Part shown: one piece after another, positions 33,739 through 41,048 of the stretch
Layout of the letters: every line of letters starts with the position of its first letter
Position numbering within the stretch: position 1 is the first letter of the stretch
NCBI RefSeq assembly: GCF_044457565.1
Contig: NZ_JBITGZ010000005.1
Coordinates: 294,245 to 358,244, forward strand
DNA: 64,000 bases
Reading direction: 5' to 3'
From: Kitasatospora sp044457565
Lineage (GTDB): Bacteria > Actinomycetota > Actinomycetes > Streptomycetales > Streptomycetaceae
Position numbers and translations under genes: made by a program
The notes under the pieces: generated by a model
Database searches by the model: none
Seen by the model: only the letters and a program-made list of their open reading frames with translations
Told to the model about the DNA's origin: nothing

Positions 33739-34488
33739 ATGAGCCAGACCGTCACCCGCGCCCTGCGCCTGCTCGCCGAGCTCGGCGAGGGCGAGCGCTC
33801 CCTCGACCAGCTGGCCGAGCTGCTCGGCGTGCACAAGACCACCGTGCTGCGCCTGCTGCAGAGCCTGGAGCAGGAGCGCTTCGTCTACCGCGACGGCGCC
33901 TACCGCTACCACCTGGGCGCCGGCCTGTTCGCGCTGGCCGGCCTCGCCCTGGAGCAGCGCGGCGTGCGCCGTGCGGCCGCGCCGCACCTGGCCGCGCTCA
34001 ACGCGGCCACCGGGCAGACCGTCCACCTGGCCGCGTTCGAGGGCGGCGAGGTGGTCTACATCGACAAGTACGACTCGCGGCAGCCGGTGCGGATGTACTC
34101 GCGGATCGGGCTGCGCGCGGCGCTGCACTGCGCGGCCGTCTCCAAGGTGCTGCTGACCGCCCTGCCGCCGGCCGAGCGGGAGCGGGTCGTGGCGGGCATC
34201 GACTTCACCCCGTTCACCGCCAACACGCTGACCACGCCGCGGGCGCTGCTCGCCGAGCTGGAGAGCGTCGCGGCCCGGGGCTGGGCGCAGGACCACGCGG
34301 AGCGCGAATCCTTCATCAACTGCGTGGCCGCGCCCGTCCTGGACGCCACCGGGCGGGTGGTCGCCGCGGCGTCGATCTCCGTACCCGACGTGGTGCTCCC
34401 GTACGAGGGAGTGCTGGCGCTGCTGCCGCAGCTGCGGGACACCGCGCGGGCCATCTCCGCCGACTGCGGCGGCCTGCCGTCCGCGTGA
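33739..34488 (+). CDS. IclR family transcriptional regulator
   Basis: A 249-residue IclR regulator. The winged helix-turn-helix is at residues about 1-60 (VTRALRLLAELGEGERSLDQLAELLGVHKTTVLRLLQSLEQERFV). The GAF-like effector domain is at about 75-240 (QTVHLAAFEGGEVVYIDKY, VRMYSRIGLRAALHCAAVSKVLL, INCVAAPVLDATGRVVAAASISVP). It is intact. Gene order and the palindrome at 33185 indicate control of the divergent deaminase/aldolase and its companions; the inducer is probably an amino acid or the derived oxo-acid. Confidence 0.9.
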   Translation: MSQTVTRALRLLAELGEGERSLDQLAELLGVHKTTVLRLLQSLEQERFVYRDGAYRYHLGAGLFALAGLALEQRGVRRAAAPHLAALNAATGQTVHLAAFEGGEVVYIDKYDSRQPVRMYSRIGLRAALHCAAVSKVLLTALPPAERERVVAGIDFTPFTANTLTTPRALLAELESVAARGWAQDHAERESFINCVAAPVLDATGRVVAAASISVPDVVLPYEGVLALLPQLRDTARAISADCGGLPSA

Positions 34489-34571
34489 GCCACCCGAGCG
34501 CGGCCCACCCCCTCCGGCCCGGGCACCCGCCCCCGGGCGCAGCCGTACCGACCGAGGAGCTGACCCGAGCT

Positions 34572-34719
34572 TGACCGAGAAGACCGTGAGGTCTACGCCG
34601 AGTTCATCGACGAGCACATCGCCCCGGGCGGTGTGAAGCCCCGCCGGACCACGATCTTCGTGGAGCTGCCGCGGGAGCCGATGCTGGTGGAGATCGACGC
34701 CCAGGCGGTCATCGGCTGA
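34572..34719 (+). pseudogene. Remnant of RidA family protein with internal deletion
   Basis: A TTG start at 34572, preceded by GAGGAG, reads (M)TEKTV, the usual N-terminus of RidA proteins in such operons. From 34585, in another frame, comes the RidA C-terminus: REVYAEFIDEHIA, KPRRTTIFVELPREPMLVEIDAQAVIG and a TGA at 34717. About 90 residues between are gone. Intact RidA deaminates reactive enamine/imine intermediates released by PLP dehydratases, which fits the neighbouring deaminase. Confidence 0.7.
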
Positions 34720-34749
34720 CGGCCGTCCGGGCGCGGCCCCGGACGATGG

Positions 34750-35955
34750 TCAGCGCGCCGCCGGGACGGCGGCCTCCGGCATCCGGGCGACGACCACCCG
34801 GCTCGCCCGCGCGGTGCGCCGCTCCAGCGCCCCGGCGAACAGGGCGACCCCGAGCGCGGCGGCGGCGAGCAGCGCGCCGACCCAGTTCGGCGCGGTGTAG
34901 CCGAACCCGGCGGAGATCACCACGCCACCGAGCCAGGCGGCGAGCGCATTGCCCAGGTTGAAGGCGGCGATGTTCCCGGCGGAGGCCAGCGTCGGCGCCC
35001 CGGGGGCCTGGTCCATCACCCGCTTCTGCAGCGGCGGTACGGTCGCGAAGCCGAAGACGCCGATCAGCGGGAGGGTGATGAGCACGCCGAACCGGCTGTG
35101 CGCGGTGAAGGTGAAGAGGAACAGCAGCACGGCGAGCACCGCCAGGATCACGTACAGGCTGCGCATCAGCGCACGGTCGGCGAACCGGCCGCCGAGCAGG
35201 TTGCCCGCGAACAGGCCGACGCCGAACAGGACGAGCAGCCAGGGGACGCTGGTGTCGGCGAAGCCCGTCACCTCGGTCATCATCGGCGCGATGTAGGTGA
35301 AGGCGGCGAAGATGGCGCCGAAGCCGAGCACGGTCGTCGTCATGGCGAGCCAGACCTGTGGATTGCGGAAGGCCGCCAGCTCGCGTCCGAGCCGGGCGTC
35401 CTCGTCCCGGGGCCGGGCCGGTACGAGGGCGGCGATGCCCGCGAGAGCGATCACACCGAGCGCGGCGACCACGTAGAAGGTGGAGCGCCAGCCGAAGTGC
35501 TGGCCGAGCAGGGTGCCCATGGGCACGCCGAGGACGTTGGCGGCGGTCAGGCCGGTGAACATCAGCGCGATCGCGCCGGCCCGCTTCTGCGGGGCGACCA
35601 GGTCGGCCGCGACGACGGAACCGATGCCGAAGAAGGCACCGTGCGCGAACGCGGCGACCACCCGGCCGGCCAGCAGCAGGCCGAACGCGGGGGCGAGCGC
35701 GGAGATCAGGTTCCCGGCGATGAACAGGCCCATCAGCATCAGCAGCATCCGCTTGCGCGGGACCTTGGCGCCGAGGACGGTCAGCACGGGGGCGCCGACC
35801 ACGACGCCGAGCGCGTAGCCCGAGATCAGCAGGCCGGCGGTGGGGATTGAGACGGCGAAGTCGCCGGCGACCTCGGGCAGCAGGCCCATGATCACGAACT
35901 CGGTGGTGCCGATACCGAAGGCGCTGATCGCCAGGGCCAGGAGCGCAAGAGGCAT
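34750..35955 (-). CDS. MFS transporter, DHA1 family
   Basis: A 401-residue protein with twelve predicted membrane segments of the AraJ/Cmx type of drug:H+ antiporter. ISAFGIGTTEFVIMGLLPEVA in segment 1, and GYALGVVVGAPVLTVLGAKVPRKR (the motif A region) are typical. AFAHGAFFGIGSVVAADLV is also characteristic. The substrate is unknown; relatives export sugars, chloramphenicol or nucleosides. A large palindrome containing TAGTTGCA lies just upstream and suggests repressor control. Confidence 0.9.
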   Translation of the reverse strand: MPLALLALAISAFGIGTTEFVIMGLLPEVAGDFAVSIPTAGLLISGYALGVVVGAPVLTVLGAKVPRKRMLLMLMGLFIAGNLISALAPAFGLLLAGRVVAAFAHGAFFGIGSVVAADLVAPQKRAGAIALMFTGLTAANVLGVPMGTLLGQHFGWRSTFYVVAALGVIALAGIAALVPARPRDEDARLGRELAAFRNPQVWLAMTTTVLGFGAIFAAFTYIAPMMTEVTGFADTSVPWLLVLFGVGLFAGNLLGGRFADRALMRSLYVILAVLAVLLFLFTFTAHSRFGVLITLPLIGVFGFATVPPLQKRVMDQAPGAPTLASAGNIAAFNLGNALAAWLGGVVISAGFGYTAPNWVGALLAAAALGVALFAGALERRTARASRVVVARMPEAAVPAAR

Positions 35956-35987
35956 GAGGGGACTCCGCTTCCGAGGAACATTGCGCG

Positions 35988-36033
35988 TGCAACTAACTGC
36001 GTCGACAGTACGTCGCCCGAGCAGATAGTTGCA
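35988..36033. promoter_or_regulatory. Inverted repeat upstream of the MFS gene
   Basis: Arms TGCAACTAACTGC (35988-36000) and GCAGATAGTTGCA (36021-36033) match at 12 of 13 positions, separated by 20 bases. The site is 33-78 bases upstream of the MFS start. AGTTGCA/TGCAACT half-sites are common for MarR-type repressors, but no regulator gene is adjacent. This is inferred as an operator. Confidence 0.5.
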
Positions 36034-36110
36034 AGCGCTTCATATCGGCGAGCGCACAATGAGCACGGAGCGCTGGTCAGGAGCCGGGTGCCGTCCGCCC
36101 CGGGCGGGGC

Positions 36111-37340
36111 TCAGACCTCCCGCACCGAGCGCGCGGTCAGCTGCCGGTGGCTGGTGTACCCCGAGAGCACCAGCGTCAGGTCCAGCTCGGCGAGCAGGCA
36201 GCGCAGCACGTGCTCCACACCGCGCTGCCCGGCCAGCGCCAGCCCGTACAGCACCGGGCGCCCGATCAGCACGGCCCTGGCCCCGAGCGCCAGCGCCTTG
36301 GCGGTGTCCGCGCCGGTACGGACACCGGAGTCGAACAGCACGGTCAGCCGCTCCCCCACCGCCGCGGCGATCTCGGGCAGCGCGTCCAGCGCGGCGACCG
36401 CCCCGTCCACCTGACGGCCGCCGTGGTTGGAGACGACGATGCCGTCCATCCCGTGCTCGGCCGCCAGTTCCGCGTCCTCGACCGCGCAGATGCCCTTGAG
36501 CACGATCGGACCGTCCCAGTGTTCGCGCAGGAAGGGCAGCTCCTCCCAGCGCAGCCCCGGATTGGAGAACAGCCGGGCCGAGTGCAGCGCGGCCGCGCCC
36601 GGATCCTCCTCCAGCGGCTTGTCCAGCCCGGCCAGGAACACCGGGTCGGACAGGTAGTTGGCGATGCCCTGGCCGCGCAGGAAGGGCAGGAAGCCACGGT
36701 CGAGATCGGCCGGACGCCAGCCGAGCAGCGGCGTGTCGAGGGTGAGCAGCAGAGCGGAGAAGCCGCTGGCCTTCGCCCGCCGCAGGAAGCTCAGGCACAG
36801 CTCGCGGTCGGTGGGCCAGTACAGCTGGTACCAGCGCGGGGCGCCCCCGCCGGCCTCGGCGATCTGCTCGAAGGAGTGCGCGGCCTGGGTGGAGTGGATG
36901 TACGGCACGCCCAGCGCGGCCGCGGCCCGGACCGAGGCGAGTTCGCCCTCGGGGTGGGCGAGGGTCTGGACGCCCATCGGTGCCACCGCGACCGGGGCCG
37001 GCATCGCCGTGCCCAGCACGGTGCAGGACAGGTCGCGCCGGGCGCCCCCGCGCAGGATCCGTGGGACGATCCGGCGGCGGTCGAAGGCCGCCCGGTTGGC
37101 GCGGGCCGTCGCGCCGCTGCCCGCGCTCGCCACGATGTAGCCGAGGGCCTCCGGCGACAGCCGCGCCCGGGCGCTGTCCTCCAGGGCGGCCAGGTCGGTC
37201 GTCAGCTCGGGCAGCCGGCCGCCGAACATCCCGTCCGCGTAGATGCCGAGCTGGTGGTCGCCGAAGTTGGCCGGGCCCGACAGGCCCTCCGGCCCCGCGG
37301 CGCCGCCGGCCCCGCCCGTCCGATCCGCCGCGTGCGCCAT
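36111..37340 (-). CDS. FMN-dependent alpha-hydroxy-acid oxidase (lactate oxidase family)
   Basis: A 409-residue enzyme of the L-lactate/glycolate oxidase family. VAVAPMGVQTLAHPEGE and WYQLYWPTDRE hold FMN contacts. LLLTLDTPLLGWR carries the conserved Thr/Asp, and IVVSNHGGRQVDG (the SNHG active-site motif) has the catalytic His. LFDSGVRTGADTAKALALGA and VLIGRPVLYGLA form the phosphate-binding site. It oxidises an alpha-hydroxy acid to a keto acid, perhaps lactate. AGGAGG lies upstream of the ATG at 37340. Confidence 0.88.
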   Translation of the reverse strand: MAHAADRTGGAGGAAGPEGLSGPANFGDHQLGIYADGMFGGRLPELTTDLAALEDSARARLSPEALGYIVASAGSGATARANRAAFDRRRIVPRILRGGARRDLSCTVLGTAMPAPVAVAPMGVQTLAHPEGELASVRAAAALGVPYIHSTQAAHSFEQIAEAGGGAPRWYQLYWPTDRELCLSFLRRAKASGFSALLLTLDTPLLGWRPADLDRGFLPFLRGQGIANYLSDPVFLAGLDKPLEEDPGAAALHSARLFSNPGLRWEELPFLREHWDGPIVLKGICAVEDAELAAEHGMDGIVVSNHGGRQVDGAVAALDALPEIAAAVGERLTVLFDSGVRTGADTAKALALGARAVLIGRPVLYGLALAGQRGVEHVLRCLLAELDLTLVLSGYTSHRQLTARSVREV

Positions 37341-37550
37341 ACCGCCTCCTGGAACGACTGGGTACCGCCTCGAATGCCCCAGGCATCGTGATCCGCCCGT
37401 ACCGCCGCGTCAAGGACGCACCGCCCGACACCCGCCCCGGACTCCGGCGGAGGGCGGCGGATGGCCGGATCCCGCCGCCCCCTGTTCCATCCGCCCGGCC
37501 CGGCGCCCATCCTGACGGGGCGACGGGCCCACCTGGGACGAGAGGACGGC

Positions 37551-38483
37551 ATGATGACCGATCCGCGCGACCGTGACCGTGACCGTGACAACAATGGCGA
37601 TGGCGATGGCGACCGGCCGGCGATGACGCCGTTCGACGAGGTCTACGACCGACCGGACCCCAGGGAGTTCTTCCGCACCCTCGGCCCGCTCGAGTACCGC
37701 ACACCTCACCACGCCCAACGCATCTTCCGGCGACTGGTCGAGGCCCGGGCCCGCAGCGCCCACAGCGCCGGCGCCGACCTCACCGCGGGCACCCCGCGCC
37801 CGCTCACCGTGCTCGACATCTGCTGCTCGTACGGCATCAACGCGGCACTCCTCAACCACGACCTGACGCTGGACGACCTCTACGCCCACTACACCTGCCG
37901 CCGGGCCGCCGGGCTCGGCACGGCCGAGCTGGCCGAGTGGGACCGGAGCTGGTACGCCGCGCACCGGCGCCCCGACGCCGCCCGGATGGTCGGCCTGGAC
38001 GTGGCGCCCAACGCGATCGCGTACGCCCGTGCCGTGGGTCTGCTGGACGAGGGGTTCGCCGAGAATCTGGAGGCCGGCCCGCCCAGCCCCGAGCTGCTGG
38101 CCGCCGCCCGGCACGCCCGGCTGATCACCGTCACCGGCGGCGCGAGCTTCCTGTCCCCGCGCACCTTCCAGCCACTGCTGGCAGCGGCCGAACAGCCGGT
38201 CTGGGTGGCCGCGTTCGTGCTGCGTACCGGCTCCTACCAGCCGATCGCCGAGGGGCTGGCGCCCCATGACCTGATCACCGAGAAGGCCTGCGCGCCGACC
38301 TTCCCCCAGCGGCGCTTCAGCGGGCCCGGCGAGCGGCGGCATGCGATCGACGCCGTCACGGAGGCCGGCGAGGACCCGGCCGGCAAGGAGAGCGAGGGCT
38401 ACTTCCACACCGCCCTGCACCTCTCCCGGCCTGCCGAGGACGCGACCGCGTTCCCACTCGGCCGCCTGATCCGGGACTCCTGA
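37551..38483 (+). CDS. SAM-dependent methyltransferase-like protein
   Basis: A 310-residue protein whose core LTVLDICCSYGINAALLNHD (about residues 84-103) resembles the SAM-binding motif I. ARMVGLDVAPNAIAYARAVGLLDEGF (about 144-169) follows as motif II, and LITVTGGASFLSP as motif III. The N-terminus is a low-complexity DRDRDRD/NGDGDGD run encoded by 6-base DNA repeats. The start is ATG at 37551 or 37554, after GAGAGG. The methyl acceptor is unknown, and catalytic activity is not certain. Confidence 0.65.
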   Translation: MMTDPRDRDRDRDNNGDGDGDRPAMTPFDEVYDRPDPREFFRTLGPLEYRTPHHAQRIFRRLVEARARSAHSAGADLTAGTPRPLTVLDICCSYGINAALLNHDLTLDDLYAHYTCRRAAGLGTAELAEWDRSWYAAHRRPDAARMVGLDVAPNAIAYARAVGLLDEGFAENLEAGPPSPELLAAARHARLITVTGGASFLSPRTFQPLLAAAEQPVWVAAFVLRTGSYQPIAEGLAPHDLITEKACAPTFPQRRFSGPGERRHAIDAVTEAGEDPAGKESEGYFHTALHLSRPAEDATAFPLGRLIRDS

Positions 38484-38587
38484 ACGACGGCCGGCGAACT
38501 GCCGCCGCCGCACACCCCGTCCACCGGGCCACCCCGGCCTCGCGGACCCCGCGGGCGGCCGGGTGTTGCCAACCAGCCCCGAATGAC

Positions 38588-38606
38588 CAAGGTAAGGCTA
38601 ACCTAA
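38588..38606 (+). promoter_or_regulatory. Iron box (DmdR/IdeR-type operator)
   Basis: The 19 bases CAAGGTAAGGCTAACCTAA agree at 16 of 19 positions with the IdeR/DmdR1 iron-box consensus TTAGGTTAGGCTAACCTAA. The site lies about 35 bases before the ATG of the DUF2470 gene, where repressor with bound Fe2+ would block transcription. The site is seen directly; regulation is inferred from the well-known consensus. Confidence 0.8.
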
Positions 38607-38640
38607 TCTTGTCCCTGCCTACGCCACCCGGAGCGCTGAC

Positions 38641-39357
38641 ATGAGCCACGTCGACCGCGACACACCCGAGCCGACCCACGCCGAGCGCATCCGCAGCCTG
38701 CTCACCGCCGCCGCGTCCCTGACCCTCGCGGTCGGCGGGCAGCGCTACGAACTCTTCGCGGGCCACTCCCTGGCCCGCGGCGGCGGCAGGCTCCGGCTGA
38801 GCGTCCCGGCCGACAGCGACCCGGCCCTCGCCGCCGCACAGGCGCCGCCCACCGGAGCGAGCGCGGTGCTCGAACTGACCGACGTGGCACCGGTCGCCGT
38901 CCGCCAGCGGATCCGCGGCCGGCTCGCGGTGGCCGGGCGCCTGCACCCGGCCCACCGGGCGGACGACGGCCAGTTCGCCCATCTCTGGCTGGAGATCACC
39001 CAGGCCGCGCTGAGCACCCCGCACGGAAGCTCGTGCGTCGACCGCGCCGCCCTCGCGGCCGCCGAGGCCGACCCGCTCGCCCGGTACGAGGCGGGCCTGC
39101 TCACGCACCTGGCCGACGACCACCCGGACGCGCTGCTCACCCTCACCCGGCTGATCGAGCCGGGCCTGCTCGCGGGCGTTCACCAGGTGGTACCGCTGGC
39201 GCTGGACCGGCTCGGCATCGTGCTGCGCCTGGAACGCGAGCGCACCCACCAGGACGTCCGGCTGGCCTTCCCCCGGCAGGTCGCCGACGCCGAGGAGTTC
39301 GGCCACGCCGTGCACGCCCTGCTCGCCGCGGCCCACACCGGCCCGACCGCCCGCTGA
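38641..39357 (+). CDS. DUF2470 domain protein, iron-regulated
   Basis: A 238-residue protein with a heme-oxygenase HugZ-like/pyridoxamine-oxidase-like fold. The N-terminal half resembles the flavin-binding split barrel (ASAVLELTDVAPVAVRQRIRGRLAVAG). The C-terminal half is DUF2470 (AGLLTHLADDHPDALLTLTRLIEP and DRLGIVLRLERERTHQDVRLAFPRQV). GGAG lies upstream of the ATG. The iron box just upstream places it in the iron-starvation regulon, consistent with a role in heme iron release or siderophore metabolism; the exact reaction is not known. Confidence 0.85.
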   Translation: MSHVDRDTPEPTHAERIRSLLTAAASLTLAVGGQRYELFAGHSLARGGGRLRLSVPADSDPALAAAQAPPTGASAVLELTDVAPVAVRQRIRGRLAVAGRLHPAHRADDGQFAHLWLEITQAALSTPHGSSCVDRAALAAAEADPLARYEAGLLTHLADDHPDALLTLTRLIEPGLLAGVHQVVPLALDRLGIVLRLERERTHQDVRLAFPRQVADAEEFGHAVHALLAAAHTGPTAR

Positions 39358-39428
39358 GCCGGGCGGGGGGCGAGGCCGGAGCTGACGGTGCGTCCGGTAC
39401 GACGGCCGCCGCGGGCACAAACGCGACC

Positions 39429-39470
39429 GGCCGGGCCGGCCGCGAAGAGACTTCGCAAGCCGGCCCGGCC
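39429..39470. terminator. Bidirectional terminator
   Basis: Hairpin with 12-base outer arms GGCCGGGCCGGC (39429-39440) and GCCGGCCCGGCC (39459-39470) and 6-base inner arms GCGAAG/CTTCGC around AGA. It lies between the converging DUF2470 and LysM/M23 genes and can serve both. Confidence 0.85.
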
Positions 39471-39523
39471 CGGTGTGTTCACCGCGACTGGTCAGGTACC
39501 GCGGTGGAGCGGATCCCGGAGGA

Positions 39524-40573
39524 TCAGATGCTGACGCCGTGCGCGCGCAGGTACGCGATCGGGTCGATGTCCGAGCCGTACTCCGAGCCGGTGCGGATCT
39601 CGAAGTGCAGGTGCGGGCCGGTCACGTTGCCGGTGGCACCGGAGAGGCCGATCTGCTGACCGACGGTCACGGTCTGGCCGACCTTGACGCCGATCGAGGA
39701 CAGGTGGGCGTACTGGGCGTACTTGCCGTCGGCGAGCTTGATCTCGACCTCGTTACCGTAGGCGCCGCCGGGGCCGGCCTTGACCACGGTGCCCGCGGCG
39801 ACAGCCTTGAGCGGGGTCCCGGTCGGGGCGACGAAGTCGGCGCCGGTGTGGTGGCCGCTGGCCCACATGGAGCCGGCCACGCCGTAGGCGGTGCCGAGCT
39901 TGGCGCCGGCGATCGGCGCGGTGTAGCCCGAGGCGTTGGCGGTGGCCGGCTTGGTGGCGGGCGCCGGGGTGGCCGGGGTGGTGGCGGCGGGCTTGGGGGC
40001 CTGCTTCGCCGGGGCGGCGGGCTTCTCGGTGGGCTTGGCCGGCTTGGGGGTCTGCTTGACCGGGGCCGGGGCGGCGGGCTTCTTCGCCGGGGCGGCGGGC
40101 TTCTGGACCGGGGCCGCGGGCTTCTCGACCGGGGCCGCGGGGGCCTGGGCGACCGGCTTGCCGTTCAGCGAGAGCTGCTGACCGGGGAAGATCAGGTTCG
40201 GGTTGGCGCCGACCACGTCACGGTTGTGGTCGTACAGCGCGTGCCAGCCACCCTCAACCTTGTGCGAGGCGGCGATCTTCGACAGCGAGTCGCCGCCGAC
40301 GACCTTGTACTTCTGCTCGGCGGGCGCGGCGGCCGGGGCCGGAGCGGCCTCGGCGGGCGCGGCGGCGGGCTTCTCGGCAACGGCGACAGCGTCGGTGCTG
40401 GTCGCGGCGGCCGGGGCCGACTGCTGGGTCTTGGCGGCCGGGGCCTCGTGGGCCTGGGCGGTCGCGGCGGTCACCAGCGGGAGGCCGAACACGGCGCCGA
40501 CGACGCCGGTGGCGATGCCGATGCGGGCGAGGCGGGGCAGGCGGTTACGAAGGGGGGTTGCCTGTGCGGGCAT
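39524..40573 (-). CDS. Secreted LysM/M23 peptidoglycan hydrolase
   Basis: A 349-residue exported protein: signal peptide (residues 1-about 42, IATGVVGAVFGLPLVTAATAQAHE), a LysM domain at about 88-137 (YKVVGGDSLSKIAASH, NPNLIFPGQQLSLNG), and a Pro/Ala/Lys-rich linker. The C-terminal M23 endopeptidase has zinc ligands in HHTGADFVAP and HLHFEIRTG. It binds and cleaves peptidoglycan cross-links outside the cell. A c-di-AMP riboswitch upstream links it to cell-wall and osmotic regulation, as known for Streptomyces cell-wall lytic genes. Confidence 0.93.
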   Translation of the reverse strand: MPAQATPLRNRLPRLARIGIATGVVGAVFGLPLVTAATAQAHEAPAAKTQQSAPAAATSTDAVAVAEKPAAAPAEAAPAPAAAPAEQKYKVVGGDSLSKIAASHKVEGGWHALYDHNRDVVGANPNLIFPGQQLSLNGKPVAQAPAAPVEKPAAPVQKPAAPAKKPAAPAPVKQTPKPAKPTEKPAAPAKQAPKPAATTPATPAPATKPATANASGYTAPIAGAKLGTAYGVAGSMWASGHHTGADFVAPTGTPLKAVAAGTVVKAGPGGAYGNEVEIKLADGKYAQYAHLSSIGVKVGQTVTVGQQIGLSGATGNVTGPHLHFEIRTGSEYGSDIDPIAYLRAHGVSI

Positions 40574-40579
40574 GGGGGA

Positions 40580-40745
40580 TTTCCTCTCCGACGCCTGCGA
40601 GGTGAGCTGTCGGGTTCGGGCTGGAGTTGCCCGGCCGCAAGCGCGGCTTCACCCCAAGCCGCCCCGGAATTCCGGGACGGCAACTTACCTGTGGTTCCCC
40701 CGCTCCTGCCGTACAGAGCTCAGTTCCGATACCTCCGGGCAGCGG
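40580..40745 (-). promoter_or_regulatory. c-di-AMP (ydaO-type) riboswitch
   Basis: Read on the minus strand, the leader contains GGGGGAACCACAGGTAAGTT followed by a GC hairpin, GGGGTGAAGCCGC, then GGGCAACTCCAGCCCGAACC, CCGACAGCTCACCTCGCAGG and GCGTCGG. These are the conserved blocks of the ydaO c-di-AMP aptamer in their usual order. It ends seven bases before the start of the LysM/M23 gene. High c-di-AMP switches such leaders off in Streptomyces rpfA, so the same is expected here. Confidence 0.9.
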
Positions 40746-41048
40746 CAGGACTAGGCGTTCTACCCGGGGAGCCGTCCGGACCAGGGCCGGGCGGTCGCTG
40801 AAGCAAAGCCCATCGACCCGATCGAAGCAATGTCGATCTCTTCACCGGTCAACAATTCGCCGAATTACCGTGACGCTCCGAATGATCGCCTACGCAGTAT
40901 GTGCACAATCCAGTTGCGCTGCGCTACCGGCCACCGAGGATCCGGTCATATTCGGGGCACTCCGTACACGGCCGGATATTCTCGGTCACCGGCCGACACG
41001 CCGCCGGTGAGCCTTGTCACTTCACCCCCGGGCGCGCACGATCGGGCC

